Source: Hyphomicrobiales bacterium
Lineage (GTDB): Bacteria > Pseudomonadota > Alphaproteobacteria > Rhizobiales > Beijerinckiaceae
Reading direction: 5' to 3'
NCBI GenBank assembly: GCA_027489955.1
Contig: JAIXYZ010000013.1
Span: 620,001 to 684,000, forward strand
Length of the DNA: 64,000 nucleotides
Made by a program: the position numbers and the translations under genes. The notes below the pieces were generated by a model, which made no database searches, was not told where the DNA came from, and worked only from the letters and a program-made list of their open reading frames with translations. This document shows, in pieces, positions 1 through 7,831 of the stretch (its first letter is position 1; each line of letters starts with the position of its first letter).

Positions 1-62
1 AACGCTCGTCTGAATTTCAGCGGCGCCTTTCAGCGAAATTTCCCAAACTCAAGGTTGTTGGA

Positions 63-108
63 GGCCGCGCGATCGTCGTGCGGCCATGAACGCATCGCGT
101 CGATGCGT
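63..108 (+). promoter_or_regulatory. tandem hairpins in the cold-shock mRNA 5' UTR
   Basis: Two consecutive inverted repeats precede the cold-shock gene. The first has a 10-bp stem (63-72 with 76-85, one G-U pair) and a 3-nt loop. The second has a perfect 8-bp stem (90-97 with 101-108) and loop CGT. The second ends three bases before the Shine-Dalgarno AGGAGG (111-116). Structured 5' leaders that control translation by temperature are known for cspA-type mRNAs; the same role here is inference. Confidence 0.45.
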
Positions 109-121
109 GAAGGAGGCCAAC

Positions 122-325
122 ATGGCTCAAGGTACCGTGAAGTTTTTCAATACGCAGAAGGGCTTCGGATTCATTCAGCCGGACGACGGCTCCAAGGATG
201 TCTTCCTGCATGTGACCGCGCTCGAGCGCGCCGGCATTCCGTACGTGGCCGAGGGGCAGAAGCTGTCCTTCGAGCTCGCGAACGATCGCGGCAAGGTCGC
301 TGCCTCGAACGTCCAGCTCGTCTGA
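122..325 (+). CDS. cspA: cold-shock protein, CspA family
   Basis: This encodes a 67-residue protein that is essentially one cold-shock (OB-fold) domain, which binds single-stranded RNA and DNA and acts as an RNA chaperone in the cytoplasm. The RNP1-type motif KGFGFI and the RNP2-type motif VFLHV are both present, and the length is usual for the family. The ATG at 122 is chosen because it follows AGGAGG by 5 nt and begins the conserved MAQGTVKFF; longer upstream starts would read through the leader hairpins. The gene has its own terminator and looks monocistronic. Whether it is cold-induced cannot be told from sequence alone. Confidence 0.95.
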   Translation: MAQGTVKFFNTQKGFGFIQPDDGSKDVFLHVTALERAGIPYVAEGQKLSFELANDRGKVAASNVQLV

Positions 326-341
326 TCTGACGACGTCCTGC

Positions 342-383
342 GGGGCGCGGGCGGCTCGTTCCGCCCGCGCCCCGTTCGTCTTT
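342..383 (+). terminator. rho-independent terminator after the cold-shock gene
   Basis: A perfect 13-bp GC stem (342-354 with 361-373) with loop CTCGTT is followed by the T-rich stretch GTTCGTCTTT. It lies 16 nt after the stop codon. Confidence 0.8.
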
Positions 384-398
384 CATGGAGATCAGTCG

Positions 399-605
399 AT
401 GCAGCATAAATTTGCCGTAGGGCAGGACGTGACGTTCAGGCCCGCGGGCCGCGGCCTCCAGGCCGCCGCCGGGATCTACCGGATCGTGCGCCTCGTGCCG
501 GAGGCCGGCGACGAGCCGCAATACCGGATCAAGAGCCTGCGCGAGATGCACGAGCGCATGGCCGCAGAAAGCCAGCTCTCCCGCGTCAGCGGTCTGGGCG
601 CCTGA
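399..605 (+). CDS. small conserved-looking protein of unknown function
   Basis: A 68-residue soluble protein starts at an ATG 14 nt after the preceding terminator tail, with GGAG at 387-390. It begins MQHKFAVGQDVTF and contains YRIVRLVP and YRIKSLREMHERM, so it looks like a small beta-rich fold with a basic C-terminal helix. I do not recognise a named family. Short proteins with this kind of text occur in alphaproteobacteria, but I cannot assign a role. It stands alone between a terminator and the ilv promoter, and a weak hairpin (609-614 with 620-625) follows its stop. Confidence 0.6.
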   Translation: MQHKFAVGQDVTFRPAGRGLQAAAGIYRIVRLVPEAGDEPQYRIKSLREMHERMAAESQLSRVSGLGA

Positions 606-644
606 GAACGGGCGCGGTCCGCCCGCACTTGGGGGTGAAACCGC

Positions 645-673
645 TTGACCGGTGCACCCGCCTTCGCTAGCGT
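645..673 (+). promoter_or_regulatory. sigma70-type promoter of the ilv operon
   Basis: TTGACC (645-650) and TAGCGT (668-673) are separated by 17 nt. Transcription would start near 680 and produce a leader of about 200 nt before ilvB, containing the leader peptide and a terminator hairpin. Confidence 0.55.
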
Positions 674-710
674 CCGCGCCACTTGTACTGAAGCAGGAAC
701 GCGAGCAGCC

Positions 711-761
711 ATGCGCAAGCTCATTCTCGTATCGGGGGCGCCATCGACGGAGCGGATCTGA
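711..761 (+). CDS. ilv leader peptide (branched-chain-codon attenuation peptide)
   Basis: A 16-codon reading frame, MRKLILVSGAPSTERI, begins with an ATG and ends at TGA 759-761. Four consecutive branched-chain codons (Leu-Ile-Leu-Val, 720-731) stand near its start. It sits between the promoter at 645-673 and the intrinsic terminator at 790-812. Its stop codon falls inside a perfect hairpin (752-757 with 761-766), and 738-745 can pair with 777-784. Attenuation by leader-peptide translation is a known control of ilv operons in proteobacteria. Its operation here is inferred from this layout; I did not find an obvious antiterminator covering 790-797. Confidence 0.6.
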   Translation: MRKLILVSGAPSTERI

Positions 762-789
762 TCCGCATTTCCGGCTGGTGGCGCATGTC

Positions 790-812
790 AGGGTCCCTTG
801 GGGCCCTTTTTT
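790..812 (+). terminator. attenuator (intrinsic terminator) in the ilv leader
   Basis: AGGGTCCC (790-797) pairs with GGGGCCCT (800-807), with one G-U pair, and runs straight into TTTTTT (807-812). The hairpin lies 28 nt after the leader-peptide stop and 75 nt before ilvB, where only a regulated terminator would make sense. It also argues against any ilvB start upstream of 812. Confidence 0.75.
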
Positions 813-887
813 GTTGCCCGCGTTCCAGACAATCCCGGGTCCGCCCGGATCGGCAAAGACAGGCGAGACGCCTCAAGGAGACTGACG

Positions 888-2648
888 ATGGCCGAGACCA
901 TGACCGGCGCCGAAATGGTCATCCGCACCCTGCAGGATCAGGGCGTGGAGCACATTTTCGGGTATCCCGGCGGCGCCGTCCTTCCGATCTACGACGCGCT
1001 GTTCCATCAGGAGAAGGTCAAGCACATCCTCGTCCGCCACGAGCAGGGCGCGGTGCATTCGGCCGAGGGTTATGCCCGCTCCACCGGCAAGGTCGGCGTG
1101 GTCCTCGTCACCTCCGGCCCCGGCGCCACCAACGCCATCACCGGCCTCACCGACGCGTTGATGGATTCGATCCCGCTCGTGTGCATCACCGGCCAGGTGC
1201 CGACGCATCTCATCGGCTCGGACGCGTTCCAGGAGTGCGACACGGTCGGCATCACGCGCCATTGCACCAAGCACAATTACCTCGTGAAGAACGTCGCCGA
1301 CCTGCCGCGCATCCTCCACGAGGCGTTCCACATCGCCCGTTCGGGCCGGCCCGGCCCGGTCGTGGTCGACATCCCCAAGGACGTCCAGTTCGCGGCGGGC
1401 GACTACCTGCGCCCCGTCACCAACGAGCACCGCGCCTACCGTCCGCAGATCAAGGGCGACCTGTCCAGGATCAAGGCGGCGGTCGAGCTCATGGCCTCGG
1501 CCAGGCGGCCGGTCTTCTACACCGGCGGCGGCGTCATCAATTCGGGACCGGAAGCGTCCGCCCTGCTGCGCGAGCTCGTGCGGCTGACGGGCTTTCCGAT
1601 CACCTCCACGCTGATGGGCCTTGGCGCCTTCCCGGCCTCCGACCCGCAATGGCTGGGCATGCTGGGCATGCACGGCACCTACGAGGCGAACATGGCGATG
1701 CATGACTGCGACGTCATGATCAACATCGGCGCGCGCTTCGACGATCGCATTACCGGGCGGCTGGATGCCTTCTCCCCCGGCTCGCGGAAGATCCACGTCG
1801 ACATCGATCCGTCCTCGATCAACAAGAACGTCAAGGTCGATATCGGCATCGTCGGCGACTGCGCCCACGTGCTGGAGGACATGGTCCGCATCTGGCGCAC
1901 GTCCGGCATCCGGGCGGACAAGGAGGCCCTCGGCGGCTGGAACCGGCAGATCGAGCGGTGGCGCGGCCGCAACTGCCTCGCCTACCGGCCCTCCGCCGAC
2001 GTCATCAAGCCGCAATACGCGCTGCAGCGCCTCCAGGAGCTGACGAAGGACCGCAAGACCTTCATCACCACGGAGGTCGGCCAGCACCAGATGTGGGCGG
2101 CCCAGTTCATGAAGTTCGAGGAGCCGAACCGCTGGATGACCTCGGGCGGGCTCGGCACGATGGGCTACGGGCTCCCGGCGGCCATCGGCGTGCAGATGGC
2201 CCATCGCGACGCCCTCGTCATCGACGTGGCGGGCGAGGCGTCCATCCTGATGAACATGCAGGAGATGTCGACGGCCGTGCAGTACCGCCTGCCGGTCAAG
2301 ATCTTCATCCTGAACAACGAGTACATGGGCATGGTCCGCCAGTGGCAGGAACTGCTCCACGGCGGGCGCTATTCGGAGAGCTATTCCGAGGCGCTGCCCG
2401 ACTTCGTCAAGCTGGCGGAAGCCTATGGCGGCGTCGGCATCCGCTGCTCGGACCCGGCCAGGCTCGACGACGCGATCATGGAGATGATCGACACGCCGCG
2501 CCCGGTCATCTTCGACTGCATCGTCGACAAGGCCGAGAACTGCTTCCCCATGATTCCCTCGGGCAAGGCCCATAACGAGATGATCCTGGGCGATGCGGCG
2601 GTCGACATCGGCTCCGTCATCGACGAGGAAGGCAAGATGCTGGTCTGA
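888..2648 (+). CDS. ilvB: acetolactate synthase, catalytic (large) subunit
   Basis: This 586-residue cytoplasmic ThDP-, FAD- and Mg-dependent enzyme condenses pyruvate with pyruvate or 2-oxobutyrate, the first common step of valine, leucine and isoleucine synthesis. Visible are the N-terminal GYPGGAVLPIYDAL motif, the catalytic Glu52 in RHEQG, and the C-terminal ThDP region GYGLPAAIG followed by ILNNEYMGMVRQW. The ThDP/Mg motif reads G-E-A at 449-451 where the textbook form is G-D-G, with its Asn pair at 476-477. The ATG at 888 has AAGGAG 7 nt upstream and lies past the attenuator. Its regulatory subunit IlvN is encoded 1.6 kb downstream rather than next door. Confidence 0.96.
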   Translation: MAETMTGAEMVIRTLQDQGVEHIFGYPGGAVLPIYDALFHQEKVKHILVRHEQGAVHSAEGYARSTGKVGVVLVTSGPGATNAITGLTDALMDSIPLVCITGQVPTHLIGSDAFQECDTVGITRHCTKHNYLVKNVADLPRILHEAFHIARSGRPGPVVVDIPKDVQFAAGDYLRPVTNEHRAYRPQIKGDLSRIKAAVELMASARRPVFYTGGGVINSGPEASALLRELVRLTGFPITSTLMGLGAFPASDPQWLGMLGMHGTYEANMAMHDCDVMINIGARFDDRITGRLDAFSPGSRKIHVDIDPSSINKNVKVDIGIVGDCAHVLEDMVRIWRTSGIRADKEALGGWNRQIERWRGRNCLAYRPSADVIKPQYALQRLQELTKDRKTFITTEVGQHQMWAAQFMKFEEPNRWMTSGGLGTMGYGLPAAIGVQMAHRDALVIDVAGEASILMNMQEMSTAVQYRLPVKIFILNNEYMGMVRQWQELLHGGRYSESYSEALPDFVKLAEAYGGVGIRCSDPARLDDAIMEMIDTPRPVIFDCIVDKAENCFPMIPSGKAHNEMILGDAAVDIGSVIDEEGKMLV

Positions 2649-2691
2649 AATCCATCGACTTGGGGACTGGCGGCCGCGAGGGGGCTTCGCG

Positions 2692-3399
2692 ATGACGACG
2701 ATCGGCCTGATCGGCGGGATGAGCTGGGAATCGACCGCGGTCTATTACCGGCTGCTGAACGAGGGCTGCCGTGCCCGTCACGGCGGCCTGCGCTCGGCCG
2801 AGGTACTGCTCCACTCGGTCGACTTCGCGCCGATCGCGCGGATGCAGGAGGCCGGCGACTGGGAGGCGGCCGGCGATGTCCTGGCCGACAGCGCCCGGCG
2901 CCTGGAGCGGGCCGGTGCGTCCTGCATCGTCCTGGCGACCAACACGATGCACAAGGTCGCCGACCGGGTGATGGCGGCGACCCGCATCCCCTTCATCCAT
3001 ATCGGCGACGTCACGGCCCGCGCCGTGCGCCAGGCGGGCATCCGCCGGCCCCTGCTGCTGGCGACCCGGTTCACGATGGAGCAGGGCTTCTATCGCGAGC
3101 GCCTCGCCGCCCACGGGGTGGAGGCGCTGATCCCCGACGCGGCTGGCCGCGCGGACGTTCACCGCATCATCTACGAGGAACTGTGCCGGGGCATCGTCAG
3201 CGACGCCTCGCGCAATCGCTACGGAAAGATCATCGCGGCCGCGCAGGCCGATGGCGCCGATGGCGTCATCCTGGGCTGCACCGAGATCGGCCTCCTGATC
3301 GGGCAGGGCGACACGCCGCTTCCGGTCTTCGACACGACCGCCCTGCATGTGGTGGCCGCGCTCGACATGGTCGATGCCCTGACGAGCCGCGCGGCATGA
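2692..3399 (+). CDS. aspartate/glutamate racemase family protein (YgeA-like)
   Basis: The 235-residue protein matches the E. coli YgeA type from end to end, beginning with IGLIGGMSWEST. Such enzymes interconvert L- and D-amino acids without a cofactor, using two acid/base residues. The second catalytic residue, Cys196 in GCTEIG, is present. At the first site the usual Cys is absent and the motif reads ATNTMHK with Thr83, the same Thr/Cys arrangement described for E. coli YgeA. L-Asp/Glu specificity is therefore the best guess. It lies 43 nt after ilvB on the same strand, inside the ilv gene run, so it may be co-transcribed. D-Glu or D-Asp supply is inference. Confidence 0.85.
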   Translation: MTTIGLIGGMSWESTAVYYRLLNEGCRARHGGLRSAEVLLHSVDFAPIARMQEAGDWEAAGDVLADSARRLERAGASCIVLATNTMHKVADRVMAATRIPFIHIGDVTARAVRQAGIRRPLLLATRFTMEQGFYRERLAAHGVEALIPDAAGRADVHRIIYEELCRGIVSDASRNRYGKIIAAAQADGADGVILGCTEIGLLIGQGDTPLPVFDTTALHVVAALDMVDALTSRAA

Positions 3400-3507
3400 G
3401 CGGCTTCACTCAAGCAGCGCTGATGGGTTCGTTCACGCCAACGCATTGGACGGCGGGCCACCGCTCCGCCAACCTCCCGCACGCCGAAAACCGGGAGTAA
3501 CCGTTCC

Positions 3508-4224
3508 ATGCTGAAGCTCGTCATCGCCAACAAGTGCCACTCCTCCTGGTCCCTGCGGCCCTGGATCCTGCTCAAGCATTTCGGCATCCCGTTCGAGGAG
3601 GTCCTGATCCCCTTCGGGCCGACCTTCGACGACCCGGAATGGAAGCGCGCGATTTCCAGCTTCACCCCCGCCGGCAAGGTGCCGGCACTGCTCGACGGCG
3701 ACATCAAGGTGTGGGAATCGCTGGCGATCATCGAGCACGTCGCTGACACGCGGCCCGACCTGGCGATTTGGCCTTCCGATCCCGCGGCCCGGGCTTTCGC
3801 CCGCTCGATCGCCGCCGAGATGCATGCGGGCTTTTCCGCGCTACGCAACGCCTGCCCGATGAATCTCGGCTGGCGCCACGGCCCGCGCGATCGCGGGCCC
3901 GACGTTGCGGCAGACGTCGCGCGGATCACGACGATCTGGCGCGAAGCGCGCGAACGCTTTGGGGCCGGAGGACCGTTCCTCTTCGGCGATTTCACCGCCG
4001 CCGACGCCATGTTCGCGCCGGTGACGGCGCGGTTCACCACATACGCGCTCCCCGCGGACCCGGTGAGCGCCGCTTACATCGCTGCCGTCCAGGCGACGCC
4101 CGCCTTCCAGTCCTGGCGGCTGGCCGCTTTGGCCGAGCCCTGGATTCTCCCGATCGACGAAGCGGACGAACCCGTCCTCGAGGATTTCAGACCCCACCTT
4201 TCCCGCAGCAGGGCACGTTCATGA
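3508..4224 (+). CDS. glutathione S-transferase family protein
   Basis: The 238-residue cytosolic protein has a thioredoxin-like N-terminal half (about 1-80, with SSWSLRPWILLKHFGIPFEE and the glutathione-site turn KVPALLDG) and an all-helical C-terminal half. The motif SSWSLRPW supplies the Ser expected at the glutathione-activating position. The substrate is unknown. Its TGA overlaps the ilvN start codon (ATGA, 4221-4224), so translation of ilvN is probably coupled to it. A GGGAG stretch (3493-3497) precedes the ATG. It has no obvious role in branched-chain amino acid synthesis, and its position between ilvB and ilvN is unusual. Confidence 0.88.
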   Translation: MLKLVIANKCHSSWSLRPWILLKHFGIPFEEVLIPFGPTFDDPEWKRAISSFTPAGKVPALLDGDIKVWESLAIIEHVADTRPDLAIWPSDPAARAFARSIAAEMHAGFSALRNACPMNLGWRHGPRDRGPDVAADVARITTIWREARERFGAGGPFLFGDFTAADAMFAPVTARFTTYALPADPVSAAYIAAVQATPAFQSWRLAALAEPWILPIDEADEPVLEDFRPHLSRSRARS

Positions 4225-4757
4225 ACACGTCGCACTACCCCGTCCAGGTCGAGCACCAGGTCCCCGAGCGCCACACGCTGGCCGTCATCGTCGACAACGA
4301 GCCGGGCGTCCTCGCCCGGATCGCGGGGATGTTCTCCGGGCGGGGCTACAACATCGAGAGCCTCACCGTCTCCGAGACCGAGCACGAGGCGCATCTCTCT
4401 CGCCTGACCATCGTGACGACGGGCACCGCCCTTGTCGTGGAGCAGATCAAGGCGCAACTCGGCCGTCTCGTGGTCGTCCATCGCGTGGTCGATCTCACCG
4501 ACCAGGGCGATGCGGTCGAGCGCGAGCTCGTCCTGGTCAAGGTCGTGGGCAAGGGCGACGCCCGGGTCGAGGCCATGCGCCTTGCCGCGGCCTTCGGCGC
4601 CCGCACGCTCGATGCGACGCTCACCTCTTTCGTCTACGAGCTGACCGGCGCCACCGAGGAGGTGGAGCGGTTCATCAAGGTGATGACCTCCGTGGGCCTT
4701 GTGGAAGTGTCGCGCACCGGCATCGCCGCCATGGCCCGCGGCCCCGAGGCCATGTAG
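4221..4757 (+). CDS. ilvN: acetolactate synthase, regulatory (small) subunit
   Basis: The 178-residue protein has an N-terminal ACT domain (about 20-95, starting HTLAVIVDNEPGVLARIAGMF) followed by the characteristic small-subunit C-terminal domain. It activates the catalytic subunit and confers feedback inhibition, typically by valine. The conserved GRGYNIESLTV is intact. The ATG at 4221 overlaps the GST stop in an ATGA and has no strong Shine-Dalgarno of its own, pointing to translational coupling. Length is slightly above the usual 160-175 because of a short N-terminal tail. Six nucleotides separate it from the LysE-type gene. Confidence 0.95.
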   Translation: MNTSHYPVQVEHQVPERHTLAVIVDNEPGVLARIAGMFSGRGYNIESLTVSETEHEAHLSRLTIVTTGTALVVEQIKAQLGRLVVVHRVVDLTDQGDAVERELVLVKVVGKGDARVEAMRLAAAFGARTLDATLTSFVYELTGATEEVERFIKVMTSVGLVEVSRTGIAAMARGPEAM

Positions 4758-4763
4758 GCGACC

Positions 4764-5363
4764 ATGCTGCCCCACGAGACGCTGCTCGCGCTGGCGTCGT
4801 TCGCCTTCGCCACCTCCATCACGCCCGGCCCGAACAACCTGATGCTCACGGCTTCGGGCGTGAATTTCGGGTTCTGGCGTACGATCCCGCACATGCTCGG
4901 CATCGGGGCCGGCTTCATCGCCCTGCTTCTGGCGGTCGGCGCGGGCCTGGGCTCGGCATTCGCGGCCTTTCCCGCACTTCAGGCCGTGCTGAAGATCGCC
5001 GGCGCGGCCTACATGCTCTGGCTCGCCTGGAAGATCGCGCGGGCCGGCGAGATCGATTCCGGCGCGGCGTCGGCCGGCCGCCCCATCACCTTCCTTCAGG
5101 CGGCCCTGTTCCAGTGGGTGAACCCCAAGGCCTGGGTCATGGCGCTCAGCGCCATGTCGCTGTTCGTGCGTCCCACCCATCCAGTCAACGACGTGATCGC
5201 CGTCGCGGTCGTGTTCGCCGTGGTCAACGTGCCGTCCGTCGGCGTCTGGGCAGGCTTCGGCCACCTCCTGCGCGAATGGCTGCGCGATCCGCGCAGGGTG
5301 CGCGTGTTCAACGTGACGATGGCGGTGCTCCTCGTCCTGTCCATCATCCCGATGGTGATCTAA
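4764..5363 (+). CDS. LysE/RhtB-family amino acid exporter
   Basis: A 199-residue inner-membrane protein with about six hydrophobic segments and the family's N-terminal signature ITPGPNNLML. Members of the LysE/RhtB family export amino acids or derivatives using the proton gradient. It starts 6 nt after ilvN, so it is very probably in the same transcript. An outlet for excess branched-chain amino acids or related metabolites would fit the operon, but the substrate cannot be read from the sequence. Confidence 0.88.
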   Translation: MLPHETLLALASFAFATSITPGPNNLMLTASGVNFGFWRTIPHMLGIGAGFIALLLAVGAGLGSAFAAFPALQAVLKIAGAAYMLWLAWKIARAGEIDSGAASAGRPITFLQAALFQWVNPKAWVMALSAMSLFVRPTHPVNDVIAVAVVFAVVNVPSVGVWAGFGHLLREWLRDPRRVRVFNVTMAVLLVLSIIPMVI

Positions 5364-5374
5364 AGACCCGCGCG

Positions 5375-5920
5375 TCAGCCCGCGAAGCCGCCCTCGTCCA
5401 GGAAGTCCTGTTCCGCCTTCGTGGTGCTGCGGCCCAGGACCGCGTTGCGATGGGGGAAGCGGCCGAAATCCCGGATGATGTCCCGGTGGATCACCGCGTA
5501 TTTGTGCGCCTCTTCATCGCCCGAGCGGGCCGTCAGGTCGACGCAAAGCTCCTGGAGGGCGAGGTCCTCCGCGTGCATGAACGGGATGTAGAAGAACCGC
5601 CTTTCGGGGTTCGGATAGGCCTGGTCGAAATCTTGCGCGATGGCGCGCTGAGCGATGGCGACTGCCATGGCGTCGGTGGCGAAGGCGCGCGGAGAGTTGC
5701 GGAACATGTTGCGCGGGAACTGGTCGAGCAGGAGCAGCAGCGCGTAGACGCCTTCCGCGTGGTCTTCCCAGGCCGCAAGCCGCCCGGCCGCGGCTTCCTC
5801 ATGCGCCTGCGCGAAGCGCGCCGTGATGCGCGCGTCGAATCCCGCGTCCTTCCTGAACCAGAGATCCGGTCCGGCCTCCTGCCAGAAGCGGACGATGTCG
5901 GCGGGAGCGGGCAGGGACAT
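5375..5920 (-). CDS. DUF924 family protein
   Basis: The 181-residue protein belongs to DUF924, seen from the N-terminal IVRFWQEAGPDLWF, the central LLLLDQFPRNMFR and the C-terminal GRFPHRNAVLGR. The family is all-helical (TPR-like) and has no established biochemical function. It is transcribed against the ilv genes, its stop being 11 nt from the LysE-type gene. It is divergent from the TetR regulator; a perfect 8-bp hairpin (5980-5987 with 5990-5997) lies in the 150-nt intergenic space. Confidence 0.88.
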   Translation of the reverse strand: MSLPAPADIVRFWQEAGPDLWFRKDAGFDARITARFAQAHEEAAAGRLAAWEDHAEGVYALLLLLDQFPRNMFRNSPRAFATDAMAVAIAQRAIAQDFDQAYPNPERRFFYIPFMHAEDLALQELCVDLTARSGDEEAHKYAVIHRDIIRDFGRFPHRNAVLGRSTTKAEQDFLDEGGFAG

Positions 5921-6046
5921 TCGGCGATCCTCCTATGGCGAGCCGCACCGTGGCCTGGCCGCGGCCGCCGCGAAACCCCGGCCGGGCAAGCCCGGCCTTG
6001 CACGCAGAGCATCTTGCCAGCACGCCATGCCTTCGCTACACGAGTG

Positions 6047-6064
6047 CCGTAACGTACGGTACGG
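6047..6064. promoter_or_regulatory. 18-bp palindromic operator of the TetR regulator
   Basis: CCGTAACGTACGGTACGG is an 18-bp palindrome centred on CGTACG with a single mismatched pair (16 of 18 positions symmetric). It ends 6 bases before the start codon of the TetR gene. Autoregulation from adjoining palindromes is the norm for this family. It could also serve the divergent DUF924 gene. Confidence 0.65.
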
Positions 6065-6070
6065 TACCCC

Positions 6071-6733
6071 TTGAAAACGCCCGACGACAGCGCCGGCCAG
6101 GATCAGCTCAGCGAGCGGCAGCAGGCCGTGCTCGATGCCGTGCTGGCGCTCATGGTGGCGGGGGAGGCGCTGACCATGACCGCCGTCGCCCGCAGGGCGA
6201 GCTGTTCCAAGGAGACGCTCTACAAATGGTTCGGCGACCGGGACGGGCTCCTGGCGGCGACCGTGCGCTGGCAGGCCTCCAAGGTCCGGGCCGGCAATTT
6301 CGACCGTCAGGCCATGGATGCCGGTGCGCTCCGCGAGAGCCTGTCGCGCTTTGCAGCCAACTGGCTCACCGTGATCTCCAGCCCGACCTCGATCGCCCTC
6401 AATCGCCTCGCCATCAGCCATGCCGGCTCGCACGAGACCAATCTGGGAGCGATCGTGCTGGCCAATGGGCGTCTGGCCATCGGCGAGCGCGTGAAGCCCC
6501 TGCTCAAGGCGGGCCGCGAGGCGGGGATCCTCGCTTTCGACGACACCGAGACCGCGTTCCGCACCTTCATCGGCCTCGTCGGCCGGGACGTGCAGGTACG
6601 CCTGCTGCTCGGCGACCGCCTCAAGCTTTCGCCCGCGACCATCGCGGCGGATGCGGACCGCGCCGCCGGCCAGTTCATCACCCTCTACGGGACGGGCCGA
6701 CCCGCTCCCGCAGCCATAAACAGCAACGCGTGA
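6071..6733 (+). CDS. TetR/AcrR family transcriptional regulator
   Basis: A 220-residue repressor-type protein has an N-terminal helix-turn-helix (about 35-65, TAVARRASCSKETLYKWFG) and a helical C-terminal ligand domain resembling the AefR type. It begins with TTG at 6071, only 7 nt after the operator palindrome, and has no Shine-Dalgarno, so the message may be leaderless. No better in-frame start exists before the HTH. It ends 15 nt upstream of ilvC in the same direction. Whether it controls ilvC, DUF924 or only itself is unknown; the ligand is unknown. Confidence 0.85.
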   Translation: MKTPDDSAGQDQLSERQQAVLDAVLALMVAGEALTMTAVARRASCSKETLYKWFGDRDGLLAATVRWQASKVRAGNFDRQAMDAGALRESLSRFAANWLTVISSPTSIALNRLAISHAGSHETNLGAIVLANGRLAIGERVKPLLKAGREAGILAFDDTETAFRTFIGLVGRDVQVRLLLGDRLKLSPATIAADADRAAGQFITLYGTGRPAPAAINSNA

Positions 6734-7768
<1,035 letters not shown>

Positions 7769-7793
7769 TCGTCACGCGATCCGCAGGACAGGG

Positions 7794-7822
7794 AGGGCCC
7801 GGCGCATGCCGGGCCTTTCTTG
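7794..7822 (+). terminator. terminator after ilvC
   Basis: GGCCCGGC (7796-7803) pairs with GCCGGGCC (7808-7815) around loop GCAT, extended by A-T and G-T pairs, and is followed by TTTCTTG. It separates ilvC from the convergent DedA gene. Confidence 0.75.
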
Positions 7823-7831
7823 TTCGGGCCC

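Noticed and set aside
798-887. Upstream TTG start for ilvB at 798, extending the protein by 30 residues
   Set aside because: It lies inside the terminator hairpin; the ATG at 888 has AAGGAG and begins the conserved sequence.
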